A stretch of 64,000 nt of DNA from Prorocentrum cordatum. Lineage: Eukaryota; Sar; Dinophyceae; Prorocentrales; Prorocentraceae. A program made the position numbers and the translations under genes. Shown piece after piece: positions 41,557 to 54,121 of this stretch; the first letter of the stretch is position 1, and each line of letters starts with the position of its first letter. The stretch lies in NCBI GenBank assembly GCA_963575745.1, contig CAUYUJ010017915.1, positions 1 through 64,000 on the forward strand, in the 5' to 3' direction. The notes under the pieces were generated by a model that saw only the letters and a list, made by a program, of their open reading frames with translations, was not told the origin of the DNA and did not search any database.

Positions 41557-42123
41557 GTGAGCCTTCAGATGGTGCCTGGCACCACCACGTTCTCACAGGC
41601 TACGCATCCTCTGCTGCTGCCTCTCCATGACAGCCTCCTCCTATTTGTTGCGCACGCTGCCAATATTGCATCGGTGTGCTGCCATGCCCCAATTCAGCAT
41701 CCTTGTGTCTTCCATCATGTGCAGCCTCGCAGGGCCTTGAAGAGGCGTCTTGACAGCTGACAGCCGTATGGGGCCTCATGGAGCTGCCGATGCAGCTTGC
41801 GTTCTAATGTTGTTAGGCCAACTCTGACGAGAAGGTTATGTACCTCCTGGGGCAACGCCATTGCCATCATATTGGATTGTTTCCACACTGGGTTCATATT
41901 AGGCTTCTTGGTGACTTTGGGGTAGTGCCGATCTCAGCTAGATGGTCAACAGCATTTTAGGCGCGCCGGAGAGGAGAGGTTGGTGTAGCCGCAGTTGAAT
42001 CGTGGAGGCCCTGTAATGAAGCAACTCGAAGGAGGTTCTGCAACGACTCTGATGCCCCTCAGTGGAGTGTAGCTTGCTGCTTTCAAGCGTTGTGCCAATT
42101 TGTTTTCGAAAGCCAGCGGAATT

Positions 42124-42294
42124 TTAAATCGGATTCATACGTGTCCTTGGCATGAACCATACTTCGTACAGCGCGGCCGTGCCGTCCGCCTTCTCTACTA
42201 GCTCGACGTCAACCTGGAGCTTGGGATCACGATGCAGGTATGTGACTCCGTGGACATGGACATCGATGACTTGCAGGCTCCAGGGGGGCCTCCT
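42124..42294 (-). CDS. Putative terminal exon, minus strand
   Basis: Minus-strand acceptor ..gcctttgcag (42295), then RRPPWSLQVIDVHVHGVTYL, HRDPKLQVDVELVEKADGTA, ALYEVWFMPRTRMNPI and TAA. Alternating hydrophobic strands look like an ordinary globular domain. Upstream exons are not resolved. Confidence 0.45.
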   Translation of the reverse strand, partial: RRPPWSLQVIDVHVHGVTYLHRDPKLQVDVELVEKADGTAALYEVWFMPRTRMNPI

Positions 42295-42984
42295 CTGCAA
42301 AGGCCCGCAGACCTGCCCCACGGTAACAGTGACTACTCAGGAGAAGAAGCCCTGACCACTCATTTCGATCCAATTGAAATTCAGCAGCTTTACAGTTCAA
42401 CCTGCACGGACTTTGCCAGAATGGACCGCAGGCGAGGCTCATATGAACGCTTCGAAGCCTGTAACAGAAGCCTCTAACAGCCAACATCTCTTCCAAATTC
42501 AACGCCTTTTGAACAATTTTGGGTTCCCGTGCTTTCTGGCTCAACTTGGCCCCAAGAGAGCCCCCCATAAGCCAATGAGAGCCCGAGGTGCCCTCCGAAT
42601 GGCTACCCAGGCGGTCCACGTGCACTGCCACCCGGTGGACTATTCTGCGCGATTGCATTCTTCCCTCTTGCCATTCTCAATGTTCAAGGTCAAGGTACAT
42701 GGCGCGAATCGCCAATCCAGTACTGTCTGTGAACATGTATATACATATATGTTTTTTTTTCCTCTCTCTATCTCTTTCTGTATAGGTACACCCTCTCGTT
42801 CTCCAAATACGTTCAGCCTTACAATCACACATCGCTAGATACACGCATTAACACATATATACACATATGTACGTATATGCATATATATATGTATGTGTAT
42901 GCTTGTATGCAGTCTATTAATGCATACAAGTCTGCCGACACGTATGTGTTATTTGCGTGTGTAGGTATAAGAGGCATACACACA

Positions 42985-43560
42985 CGACGTTGAATATCAG
43001 ATTGAAGGGGCTGAACGGTCATTCACCGTCCCTGAGTGCGTGGCTGAAGTTGGCTTCCGCGGTGCGAGTTGTTGTTGTTGTTGTTGCTGTAGTGCTGGTT
43101 GTTGTTGTTGCTGTTGTTTTTGTCGTTGTGATTGTTGTTGTTGTTGTTGCTGTTGTTGTTATTGTTGTTGTTATGGTTGTTGTTGTTTGTTGTTTTTTTT
43201 GTTTGTTGTCGTCGTCCCGCCCGCGACCCGGCCGGCGACTCACCCTGCGACCCACCCGCGACCCACGCGCGACCCGGCCCGCAACCGCCCCGCGACCCGC
43301 CCGCGACCCACCCGCGACCCACCGCGCGAACCGCCGGCGACCCGCCCGCGACCGCCCGCGATCCACCCGCGACCCACCACGCGACCCGCCCGCGAAAACT
43401 CGCGACCGATCCGCGACCCACGCGCGACGCACCCGCGACCCACCCGCGACTCGCTCGCGACCCACCCGCAACCAACCCGCCACCCACCCCGCAACCCGCC
43501 CGCGACTCGCTCGCGACTCACCCGCGACCAACCCGTCCGCCCCCTCACCCTTCTTCCCAA
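42985..43560 (+). repeat. Dispersed (GTT)n / CGCGACCCA repeat, forward copy
   Basis: Leads with GGGCTGAACGGTCATTCACC and GGCTGAAGTTGGCTTCCGCG, then GTT repeats (43068-43210), then a CCCGCGACCCAC minisatellite of about 12 bp. Inverse copies lie at 45950-46200 and 48220-48640. Confidence 0.7.
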
Positions 43561-44339
43561 TTGCAGGGCGATGTGTGTATGTATATACATAGATGTTTTC
43601 ATTGCTGCGGCAGGCTCGAGTATGTACATTCGCACGTCGGCGGGTGTGTGCATACGTTCGTGGGCGCGTGCGCAGCCATGCACCTTCCCTTGTCCCCCCC
43701 TCTCGTCACCGTCCCTGCCCTCCCCGTACCTCTCCCCGCACAAGTTGCCTCGCCCGCAGAGCTTTTCCGCACCTCGCATTCGTATCGTCCATGCTTCCAG
43801 CTTGTCGATATGGCTGCCCGTTGCATGCGTGCGACCCACCCATGGAAAAGTGTGCACGCATGCTTGCATGCATGCATCGGTTGAACGTGTGGGCTTCCGT
43901 CCAGGAGCGTGGTTTGAGATTATTGTTGTGCCCAGGGAGTCGATCCTTCTTGGGGGCCTCTGCGACTGGGGTCTCTGAGTGGCCCTCGGGGCCCCTCCAC
44001 CCTTTCTTCTGCAGGGCCAGGCCTCCTTTAGGCGGGGCGCAAGGGATCGAGCAGGCGCCTGAGGGGCCTCAAACTCTAGCCTCTTCGAAAGTTAAACGGT
44101 CAGCTCCAAGGCTTACCAAATCCAGAAGTCCTCCGCAGTGGGGATCCCCGAGGGCCCCAAGAGGGTCCCATGCGAGTCCCTGGAGGGCTCCCAGCGCTTC
44201 CCAGCGAACCCCAAGGGGGCTCCTGGGGAGCTTTGAAACCCTCCCAAGATGGCTCCGAGAGGGCCCCCAGAGGGCCCTCGAGCGCCGCATGGCCTGAAGC
44301 GGCCGCGCCTCTGGCCGAGGCTTCAGAGCCCGAGGATAG
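43561..44339. other. Spacer, no firm gene
   Basis: Contains a TGCATGCATGCA run (43862-43877) and GGGCCCCxAG-type repeats (44140-44290). ORFs on both strands are not convincing. Confidence 0.35.
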
Positions 44340-44975
44340 AGCGAAGTGATGAGTGCGACCGAGGGGCTGGCGTTCGAGGGGACGGTGTGATGCGCACGAA
44401 CAGGGAGTCGGGCGTGCAAGTGGACGAAGCGACCGGCGCGACGGAAGCCCAGCAGGTCAGTGCCGCAGTGGATGAGAACGATCCGGGCGGTCTCGCGCCC
44501 TCGGAATTTTCCAAGTTGGCAGTGCACGTTGCGTCGACGATCGCGCACCACGTACCAGAGCAACCTGCAGTCGGTCCCGGCGTGCCTGCTCTGCGTACAT
44601 GTTGCTCTGCCTTTTGTCGGTCGAGAACGGTCCTCGCATTGAGGCTGTCAGGGACCGACATGCTGAGACCAATTGTGCATTCAGAGGACTGTCGGAGAGG
44701 GTTGAGGGCAATCAGGGCGCAGTCGTTCGCAACAGTGCGGCGGGAACTGCCGTGCCGAAACCGGGCACCGTGCTCCAGCAGTACCGCGCCCGCAACCTTC
44801 TCATGGAAATGTCCGGAGGTCCAGTGGTGGTTGGGCCAATGCATGCCGCATGTCTTCCCCTAGCGAGCCACTGTGCAAGCTCTTCGCGAATCATGCCCGT
44901 TGAGTCTTCACCTCGCGACGTGGACGAGATCGCCTGGTGTACGGCTTACCAGGCACGCAATGGAGCATCGTAAGC
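44340..44975. other. Coding-like region, strand unresolved
   Basis: Plus frames give ..VDENDPGGLAPSEFSKLAVH.. and ..PKPGTVLQQYRARNLLMEMS. Minus frames are open throughout as well. It may be a decayed gene. No splice pair or family supports one choice. Confidence 0.3.
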
Positions 44976-45294
44976 ATGAAGCTCGGTACTTCGCTGCAGT
45001 GGTGAGGTGCCACCCTGGACCCGAGGGGCGGAGCGGGATTCGGGCCCGAGGCGGTACGGCGGCGTGCTCCCTGCTCCTCCTGCTCCTCCCGCTGCAGCCG
45101 CCAGGTGCGATGGTCATGGAGGCCCACGTCGGGAGGGGCGAGCTGGACACTCCTGGAGAGCACCCCGGACCTCGGGGCACGTGGACTGCACACCGGCGCA
45201 GACCCCCGATCCTGGCCGATCCCGGGCCCCCGTCGCTGTGTGCGCGTATGGCTTCCCCGCCCGGGGGCAGGAGGGCGCGCACACCGACCCCATA

Positions 45295-45480
45295 CAGTGA
45301 GCGGCTTGAGTAAGGAACACTCACTTTTCAAAGGGGGCTCGGTCGTTCCTTAGGCTTGCATGCGTTGCTTGCAGTTCCTTATGCGTTATTTGTTATTTAT
45401 CATCCCTTATGTATTATTCCTTGGGATAAAAAAGGGGCTTCGTTCCTTATTTATCGTTCCTTAGGTCAGGCCGATGACTG
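45295..45480 (+). mobile_element. Family C element, TA-flanked
   Basis: CAGTGAGCGGCTTGA and TCAGGCCGATGACTG pair at 12 of 15. TA at 45293-45294 and 45481-45482. The interior GGGGCTTCGTTCCTTATTTA matches the 34817 copy. Removing it with one TA joins a plus frame (..GAHTDPI|GPGQAWPRAVW). Confidence 0.8.
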
Positions 45481-45669
45481 TAGGCCCAGGGCAGGCCTGG
45501 CCCAGAGCGGTGTGGGCGTGCAGTCCAGAGGGGGCCGCCGACGGCGCAACGCAAAAACTCTGGGGGGTCCGCGAGTTTTGGTTCCGGTCGAGGCGCTGGA
45601 TCTCCCCTCCTGCTCCTGGCGGCGCCTCCGCACGGACCTGCGACCGCTTCTCTCCGTGTGCAAGGGCGC

Positions 45670-45826
45670 AAGACACGTTCCGCCCGTGGTCTGCGAAGCG
45701 CTGTGGGCTGAACCTCCTGTGGGCTGACGGGGTAAGCCCTGCGCGTCGCGCGGCGTCCTGGCTGCTCTCTGGCCTTCGGCGCTCCCAGGAGGTTTCCAGA
45801 CCACGCACTTCTAATCCAGGGCAGGG
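45670..45826 (+). mobile_element. Family F element, diverged copy
   Basis: Shares GCGCTGTGGGCTGAACCTCC.. and GGAGGTTTCCAGACCACGCA.. CCAGGGCAGGG with 59573-59720. Confidence 0.6.
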
Positions 45827-45949
45827 CCGGTTTTCTCACTCCCCCAGTGTTTGCCGTCGGCGTCACCCCAACCTGCTGGTTCTGTGTGCGCGTCGGCCCC
45901 CGAGGGGCGACGCTCGCGCGCGCAGAGAAAGCTCATAGTGCATGCAGCA

Positions 45950-46200
45950 CCCCGCAGGTGCGGGCACGAGTGAGCGGGTGGGCGCGGGGGTGGGTCGCGG
46001 GTGGGGTCGCGGGTGAGGTCGCAGATGGCTCGCGGGGTGTGTCGCGGGGTGGGTCGCAGGTGGGTCGCGGGTGGGTCGCGGGTGGGTCGCGGGCCGCGGG
46101 TGGGCCGCGGGTGGGTCGTGGGCAGGGGCGCGGGCGGGACAACGACAATCAACAACCATCAACAAACAACACACGCGGCAAACAATTATTCACTGCGTGG
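45950..46200 (-). repeat. Dispersed repeat, reverse partial copy
   Basis: GGGTCGCGGGTG minisatellite, then GCGGGCGGGACAACGACAAT. This is the complement of 43195-43560. Confidence 0.7.
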
Positions 46201-46367
46201 AGCTCCCCATATGTGCATCTACTCGCATGGACCTGTCCGCCGTGAATGTCTAGGCGCAAGAGCTTTCGAATATTAACGGGCTTCAGTTGTGACGGTCTGG
46301 ACATCAATCTAACTGCGAATGAATTGGAGTGTGAATGAGCCTCAGTAGTACGAGCGCGTCTCTGTGC

Positions 46368-47010
46368 ATGAGCCTGGGGCCTCCTGGGGCCTCCTGAAAC
46401 CTACTGGGGCTTCCTGGGGTCTCCAGGAGCCTCTTGGGACCTCCTGGGACCTCCTAGGAAGGTTTCGTGCCCCAGGAGAGGCGCAATCTATAGCAACAGA
46501 CGTACATAAAACATTGCGGATTAGAGCCACAGGAGAAGGGCAATCTATAGGAACACGCGTAAAACACCAAGGACTCGTGCCCCAGGAGAGGCCCAATACA
46601 TAGGAACATGAGTAAAACATTTAGGATTGTGTACACAGGAGAAGGACCATCTATAGAAACATACGTAGAACATCAAAGAATCGTGCTCCAGGTGAGGCCC
46701 AATCGATAGGAGCATACGTAAAACACATGGGATTGGAGCCACTCCTGTTGCCTTCTGAGGCCTCCTGCTCCTGGGGCCTCTCGGGGCCTCCTGTTGCCTT
46801 CCGAGGCCTCCTGGCGCTTCCTGTTGCCTCCTGGGGCCTCCTGTGGTTTCCCGAGGCCTTCTGGAGCTTCCTGGGGCCTCCTGGAGCCTCTTGGGACATC
46901 CTGTGGCCTCTTGAGTCTTTCTGTGGCCTCCTGATGCCTCCTGGGACCTCATGTGGTCTCCTGGGGCCTCCTGGAGCCTGTTGGAGCCTCCTGTGGCATC
47001 CTGAGAAGAA
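46368..47010 (+). repeat. GGGGCCTCCTG minisatellite and related units
   Basis: GGGGCCTCCTGGxGCC units at 46368-46455 and 46745-47005. Between them a 60-65-bp unit (..CAGGAGAxGxxCAATCTATAG, GAACA..GTAAAACA) recurs four times. Confidence 0.8.
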
Positions 47011-47029
47011 TCTGCGCCCACGAGCCTGG

Positions 47030-47895
47030 CCACCAAAACAAGCAAACCGATCGAGACATCCTCAAAATCTGGCCCACCTGGGGGGTGAAAATGAGCGCCT
47101 CGCTCGAGACATCCTCCAAATCTGCTCCGAAAGCGAAGGATGTTGGGCCCAGAAACAAGCAAACCGCCTGAGACATCCCCACAAAATGGCCGCGAACGAG
47201 CCCGTGCAACCACCCCTGGCGGCTCCCCTTAGGGGTGCTGAAACCAGCGCCCCGCCTGAGACATCCTCACAATCTGCTCTCCAAGCGAAGGATGTTGGGC
47301 CCAGAAACAAGCAAACCGCCTGAGACATCCCCACAAAATGGCCGCGAACGAGCCCGTGCAACCACCCCTGGCGGCTCCCCTTAGGGGTGCTGAAATGAGC
47401 GCCTCGCTCGAGACATCCTCCAAATCTGCTCCGAAAGCGAAGGATGTTGGGCCCAGAAACAAGCAAACCGCCTGAGACATCCCCACAAAATGGCCGCGAA
47501 CGAGCCCGTGCAACCACCCCTGGCGGCTCCCCTTAGGGGTGCTGAAATGAGCGCCTCGCTCGAGACATCCTCCAAATCTGCTCCGAAAGCGAAGGATGTT
47601 GGGCCCAGAAACAGGCAAACCGCCTGAGACATCCCCACAAAATGGCCGCGAACGAGCCCGTGCAAACACCCCTGGCGGCTCCCCTTAGGGGTGCTGAAAT
47701 GAGCGCCTCGTTCGAGACATCCTCCAATCTGCTCCGGAAGCGAAGGATGTTGGGCCCAGAAACAAGCAAACCGCCTGAGACATCCCCACAAAATGGCCGC
47801 GAACGAGCCCGTGCAAACACCCCTGGCGGCTCCCCTTAGGGGTGCTGAAACCAGCGCCCCGCCTGAGACATCCTCACAATCTGCTCTCCAAGCGT
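47030..47895 (+). repeat. 152-bp satellite, 5-6 units
   Basis: AAATGGCCGCGAACGAG begins at 47184, 47336, 47488, 47640 and 47791. Two unit types alternate (GAAATGAGCGCCTCGCTCGA and GAAACCAGCGCCCCGCCTGA). The latter appear 608 bp apart. All three minus frames are open. Confidence 0.95.
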
Positions 47896-48135
47896 GAGAA
47901 AGTCTGTTTATGTGTACGTCTGGGTATGAGTAAGTCTGAGTATGAGTAATACTGTGTATGTGTAAGTCTGGGTATGAGTAAGTCTGTGTATGAGTACGTC
48001 TGGGTGTGAGTAAGTCTGTGCATGAGTAAGTCTGTGTATGAATATGTCTGAGTGTGAGTAAGTCTGAGTATGAGTAGGTCTGAGTATGAGTAAGTCTGAG
48101 CATGAGTTAGTCTGAGTATGAGTAGGTCTGAGTAT
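47893..48135 (+). repeat. 16-bp minisatellite
   Basis: Units of GTCTGAGTATGAGTAA with T/G variants. Confidence 0.9.
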
Positions 48136-48139
48136 GAGG

Positions 48140-48640
48140 AAAGAGGAGGAGGGGAGGAGGAAGGAGGAGGGAGGAGAAGGAGTAGGAGGCGTCCAAGTAA
48201 TAACAAGAACCCCATCTTAGGATATGGGGAACAAACAACAAGCAACACACACACAATAACAACACCATCATCAACAACAACAACACCAACAACAACAACA
48301 GCAACAACAACAACACCAACAACAACAACAACACACACACAGCAACATAACAACAATACCACCACTACCAACAACGGCACCAACCATAACAACAACACCA
48401 GCAACAACACCAGCAGCAACAACACCAACTACAACAACACCATCAACAACACCAACACCAACACCACCATCAAAACCACCAACAACAGCATGAACACCGA
48501 CAGCAACAGCAACAACCACAACAACAACAACACCAGCAGCAACAGCAATCCTTTTCGCGGAAGCCCGCTTCAGCCATGCACCCAGGGACAGTGAGTGACC
48601 GTTTGGCCTCTCACTCCGATGTGTTCGGTGGTGGGTGCTT
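48140..48640 (-). repeat. GGA run, then reverse dispersed (AAC)n repeat
   Basis: GGA tract to 48185, then AAC/ACC repeats to 48545, then CGCGGAAGCCCGCTTCAGCC. This is the complement of 43000-43100. Confidence 0.7.
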
Positions 48641-48735
48641 TCTGGCCGTACCGCTTCTGTAACGACATGCTGCAAGACTCTTGTAGTATATGCTCGGGCC
48701 AGGCGCGCGTCTCAAACAGCGACACATCTTACCAG

Positions 48736-48897
48736 TGTGCCCTTCTGCGTCCCTGCTTTCGCTCCTCAACGAGGACGTCGTCTGGTCCCGGCTGCTGACG
48801 CCCCTCTCCGCCCTCGGCGGCCCCGGCGACTACACGATCCGCGCCGCGGTCCTCGGCGCTTCCGTGCTCGCCGCGGTGGATCAGAATGCCGACGCCT
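48736..48897 (+). CDS. Putative exon, unknown protein
   Basis: Acceptor ..catcttaccag. The frame reads ..SLLSLLNEDVVWSRLLTPLS, ALGGPGDYTIRAAVLGASVL, AAVDQNADA. Leu-rich and globular-looking. The end is not fixed. No family recognised. Confidence 0.45.
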
Positions 48898-49053
48898 CAT
48901 CCGGCCCCGCGCCCCGCGGGCTCGCGCGCGCGGGGGAAGCGAAGCGCGCGCGCGGGGAGCGGAGGGGGGTCGGAGGAGGAGGAGGAGGAGGAGGAGGAGG
49001 AGGCGAGGGCAGCGGCGCATTGACGCGGACATGTCTGCAGTTTCGGGGTCTCG

Positions 49054-50330
<1,277 letters not shown>

Positions 50331-50436
50331 GATCATTTGCCCTGCCGGTCCGATGGCGTCAGGTCCCGCATGTGGGGGAACCTGGCGGAGGGCGGTGCCT
50401 CCTTGCGGCTCGGGGGTAGGCCCTGCCCTGGGTCGG

Positions 50437-50578
50437 GGGCAACATGCGAACCCTGCCCCTACCCCCCACGATTTCTGAGGGAGAGGGTGGGGTTCACTTC
50501 GCTCGGGAGCTCCCGAACGAAGTGAACCCCCCCCTCCCCCTCAGAAATCGTGGAGGGTAGGGTTCGCATGTGGCCCCC
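50437..50578. repeat. Loop-free palindrome, about 70-bp arms
   Basis: Arms meet at TCGGGAGCTCCCGA (50503-50516). The left GTTCACTTCGCTCGGGAGC and the right TCCCGAACGAAGTGAACC, then TTTCTGAGGG..CCCTCAGAAA and ATGCGAACCCT..AGGGTTCGCAT, all pair. Flanks are also weakly inverted. Confidence 0.85.
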
Positions 50579-51019
50579 TATTGGGGGGGGGGGGAGGGCC
50601 GGCCCAGGAGGGCGGGGCGCCTCTCGGCGGCGTGGCCGCGGCCCAGCTCGGGGGCGTGGCTGTGCTCGCAGCCGGGTCCTCGCCCCCCCCGCCGCCTGGC
50701 CGTCCACCCCCTCGCCCCTCCCGGGGGTCGCGGCGTGCCGTGGGCTGGGGGGCCTCTCCCCGGCTTTTTCCTCCCTCCGTCCCTCCGTCCCTCCCTCCCC
50801 GTTCCTCCCCTGACTTTCCACGAGGGCTAACAAATAGCACCAGGATCTCGGCGCCTCAACTCCTGTCGAGGTTTGAGGCAGTCCAGATAGGTGCATAGGT
50901 CTGGAGGGCCATTTTTTAGCACTCTGGAAGGTCAGGGTCCCTCCCCCCCCCTGGGCTCCGTAGCAATTTCGCCTCGAGGTTTTTCGAGTTTCCCCGGAGG
51001 ACGCGTGGGTACCGCCAGT
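50579..51019. other. GC-rich spacer
   Basis: GC-rich with a G10 run. No exon accepted. Confidence 0.35.
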
Positions 51020-52200
51020 CCGCGGCTAGGCTTCCATGCTTCCTGCGGCTGCTGGTTCGCGCCAGTGCGCCGCCTGCGGCCCTGCAGCGGGCGGGCAGTC
51101 CTTTCGGCTGAGACCAGGCCGTGCGCGGGTCTTCGGCGCCCCGCGGGCCGTAGCGGGACCAAGGGCGGTCGTGGCGGCAGCTGTGGCGCAGGCAAGGACA
51201 AGAGTGGTATGCACATCAGCTGCTCGGCGTGCCGCTGCCATTGGGAATTCAAGTCCAACCGCTGGTGCTACTACTGCCGCGCCCGCCGCTCGTGCCCAAC
51301 CCGTCGGCCGACACGCTCCCTGGCAGGCAGTGGCACTTCGCCCCCCCCCCCCGACGCTCGCGTCGAACCCGTTCGCGCTGGCAGCCGAAGCCGCTCCTGG
51401 GGCCTCTGGCAATGCGGGTGGCGCCGCGGGTGCTGGCACCAAGGGGCCGCCTGCGCTGCCGGGGGCAGCCAAGGGTGCTTCTCGTGATCGGCGGCCGTGG
51501 GTCTGCCACAATGCTTGCTGGTACCCCGCACGGCCGCGGCACCGAGGAGGCCCTCCCGACCCCGGTCACTTCCGACCCTCTCGCTTCTCTCCGTGCGGAG
51601 TTGGGCGACATTGACGAGCTCAAGGTCCTTGAGACCAAATTGCAGTCCAAGTCTGAGCCTGCAGCGCCGCCTTAGCGTCGTCCGCCCGTCCTGGAGGAGG
51701 AGGTCGTTGCCGAGGGGATCGCGTGCGGGCGCGCGCGCTGGCCTGGCTCGACACCTGCGCGGCCCGCGTCCTCGAGGACGAGCAGTGGCTGGCCGAGGCT
51801 GCGAAGGCGGAGGAGCGTGCATCCGAGGCTGCGCACCAGGCCCAGCAGGACTGGGAGGCGGCCTGCGCCAGGCAGCTGCCGCCGCCGCCTGAGGAGGAGG
51901 CCAAGGCACCCGCGTCTTGGGCCATCAGTCTCTCGACCCTCGTGGACGAGGACACGCTGCAGATCGTCGATGGCCCTCTCTCGATCTGGAGGTCTTCGAG
52001 ATCGACGACACCGGCAAGGACGACTGGACTCGCCTTAGGAGCGAACCCGCCACCAGCGTGCAGCAGAAGGTGCAAGAGGCCCTGGGGCCCGCCGCAGAGC
52101 AGATCATCCAGCTCCGTGAGCAGGACAAGAAGTTGCACGCCAGGCTCCAGGCCAAGCGGCGCCGGGGCCCCTCGGGCGAGGTTGCCACGGGTGATCTTAG
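51020..52200 (+). pseudogene. Decayed zinc-finger/coiled-coil retroelement-type protein
   Basis: Pieces lie on one strand but in changing frames. 51182-51290: GMHISCSACRCHWEFKSNRW then CYYC, a CxxC..CxxC finger. 51361-51490: ASNPFALAAEAAPGASGNAG. 51540-51672: SDPLASLRAELGDIDELKVL, ending in an in-frame TAG (51673). 51723-51993: ALAWLDTCAARVLEDEQWLA.. and ..EDTLQIVDGPLSIW. 51978-52200: DDTGKDDWTRLRSEPATSVQ, EQIIQLREQDKKLHARL. At least three frame changes and one stop mean it is not functional. CxxC fingers followed by Ala-rich coiled coils are common in abundant dinoflagellate repeat-type proteins, perhaps ORF1 of a non-LTR element (inference). Confidence 0.6.
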
Positions 52201-52599
52201 AAGTCGTTATTGGCTCGCGTGGGGTTGTGTGCGGGTGCCGCCTCCAACACTGTTCGGGATAAGTGGCCTACGTGCGCGCGCGAATGGTTCTTTTTCTGCG
52301 GATGTGCGTCTGGATGTGTGTTCCCCCTTTCGTTTCCGCTCGCCTTCGGTCCCCCTCGCTCTCCCTCCTCTCTCCCTCCTGGCGGGCTGATTTCTGCTTA
52401 AGTGGATCCGGAGTAATTCTGGACACGCTCGCATAAGCATCTTCACTTCCCTGTCGTTTCGGGCCCAGCTGCCGCACCTCGACGATGTGGCCGCCGCCGA
52501 TTGCATACTCGGCGTGCTCACCGCAAACCCTGTTCTGTAAATACCGGGGTCCTTTGGAATTTTGCTGGCAGCTGCTCCAAGCAATAACAAGTTCCACCT

Positions 52600-52860
52600 T
52601 CCTTCCCCTCCTCTCCTCCCCCTCCCTCCTCCTTTCTCGCTCCTCCTTCTCCTCCCCTTGCTGCTGTTGCTCCTCCTCCTCCTCCTCCTTCTCCTCCTCC
52701 TCCTCCGCCTCCTCCTCCTCCTCCTCCTCCTCCTCCCCCCCTCCTGCACCCCCGTGCGCTCGTCTCCTCCTCCTTCTCCTCCTCCTCCTCCTCCTCCTGG
52801 TTCTCCTCCTCCTTCTCCTTCTCATACTCTTTCTCCTCGTCCCGCTCTTCCTCCATTTCT
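52600..52860 (+). repeat. (TCC)n tract
   Basis: About 260 bp of pyrimidine triplets. Confidence 0.9.
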
Positions 52861-52969
52861 GCTCCTGGTAAATAATTTCTCCCTGTCGCACCCCGAGGCC
52901 AGTTTTTAGGGCGGGCAGGGCGTTTCGCCTGATATTTGCTCACCATCTATGATTGTGAAGCTTGAGCAT

Positions 52970-53220
52970 TGACAACCGTTTCACAGATGGAAGGCGGGTG
53001 GTTTTCAAAATGTGGCTCTCGACCCAGCGCCGCGCCCATTCGTTTCAAAACATTGGAAGAGCTTCGCATATGGAGGGCGGGTGATTTTCAAAATGTGGCT
53101 CTCGCCTTAGCGCCGCGCACATTCGTTTACAACAACCGCAGAAGTTTCACGGATCGGTGGCGGTTTCTTTTCAACATGTGGACCTGGCCTTAGCGCCGCG
53201 CACATTCGTTTATCACAGTT
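52970..53220 (+). repeat. 83-bp tandem repeat, three units
   Basis: CATTCGTTT recurs at 53037, 53120 and 53203, with GCGGGTG(G/A)TTTTCAAAAT and CTTAGCGCCGCGCACATTCG shared. Confidence 0.85.
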
Positions 53221-53524
53221 GCAAGAGTTGCACAGGTTCCTATGATCAACGTACTAGACATGTTTTGGACATATTCAGGTTTATGCGGGCGCAACAGTTA
53301 CGTTCATTCGCGGTGTTGGAGTCATACGAATGGCGTTCAAACGCGATTCAGGATCGCCAAGACGCAACAGTCAGGTTGATCTGCGACAATGGAATCCTGT
53401 CGAGTCTTCCATTGAGGCAGTTCCCTAAATGGCAATGAACCGTTGTAGGGGCCTATGAGGAGGGAGCTTGGAGGGAGGGTTGATTCCAACATCGCTGATC
53501 GCTGGTTGCTCGTGGGTTTCGACT
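53221..53524. other. Spacer, no gene seen
   Basis: No repeat or exon recognised. Confidence 0.35.
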
Positions 53525-53735
53525 GGTCCTCCTCCTCCTCCTCCTCCTCTTCCTCCTCCTCCTCCTCCTCCTCTTCCTCTTCCTCCTCTTCCTCCTCCTC
53601 TTCCTCCTCTTCCTCCTCTTCCTCCTCCTCCTTCTCCTCCTCCTCCTTCTCCTCCTCCTCCTCCTCCTCCTCCTCCTCCTCCTCCTCCTCCTCCTCCTCC
53701 TCCTCCTCCTCCCCCTCCTCCCCCTCCCTCCCTCC
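53525..53735 (+). repeat. (TCC/TTCC)n tract
   Basis: About 210 bp. Confidence 0.95.
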
Positions 53736-54060
53736 AGCCGCCACTTCCGCTGAGCCGCTCTCGCTCACCTTGGGCCCCCGGGCGGCCCGAGGAGGAAGGT
53801 GGGGGGCGGGCAGCAGCAAGTTGCTGCGGGGCGTCGGGGCAGACGCGCCCCGTGCCTGCCCAGAGACCTGCGCCCGCGGGGGCCCCGGGGGGCTCTACAG
53901 GCCCAGGAGCCCTCCGAGAGAGGCGCCCGCAGGGCTTCCCTCTGCGGCGCCGGGTCGCAGGCGGTTTTTCTCCCTCAGCCTGCGCTTTTTTCCCCCAGCC
54001 TGAAGCCGGGCGTGTCCCTGTACAGGACGACTGCTCAAAAATTGTCCAACGTCTGGGGAC

Positions 54061-54065
54061 GTTTT

Positions 54066-54121
<56 letters not shown>

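Noticed and set aside
47062-48103. Long minus-strand ORFs across the 152-bp satellite as a repeat protein
   Set aside because: The period is not a multiple of three, so the same DNA is read in three frames; all are open because of composition.
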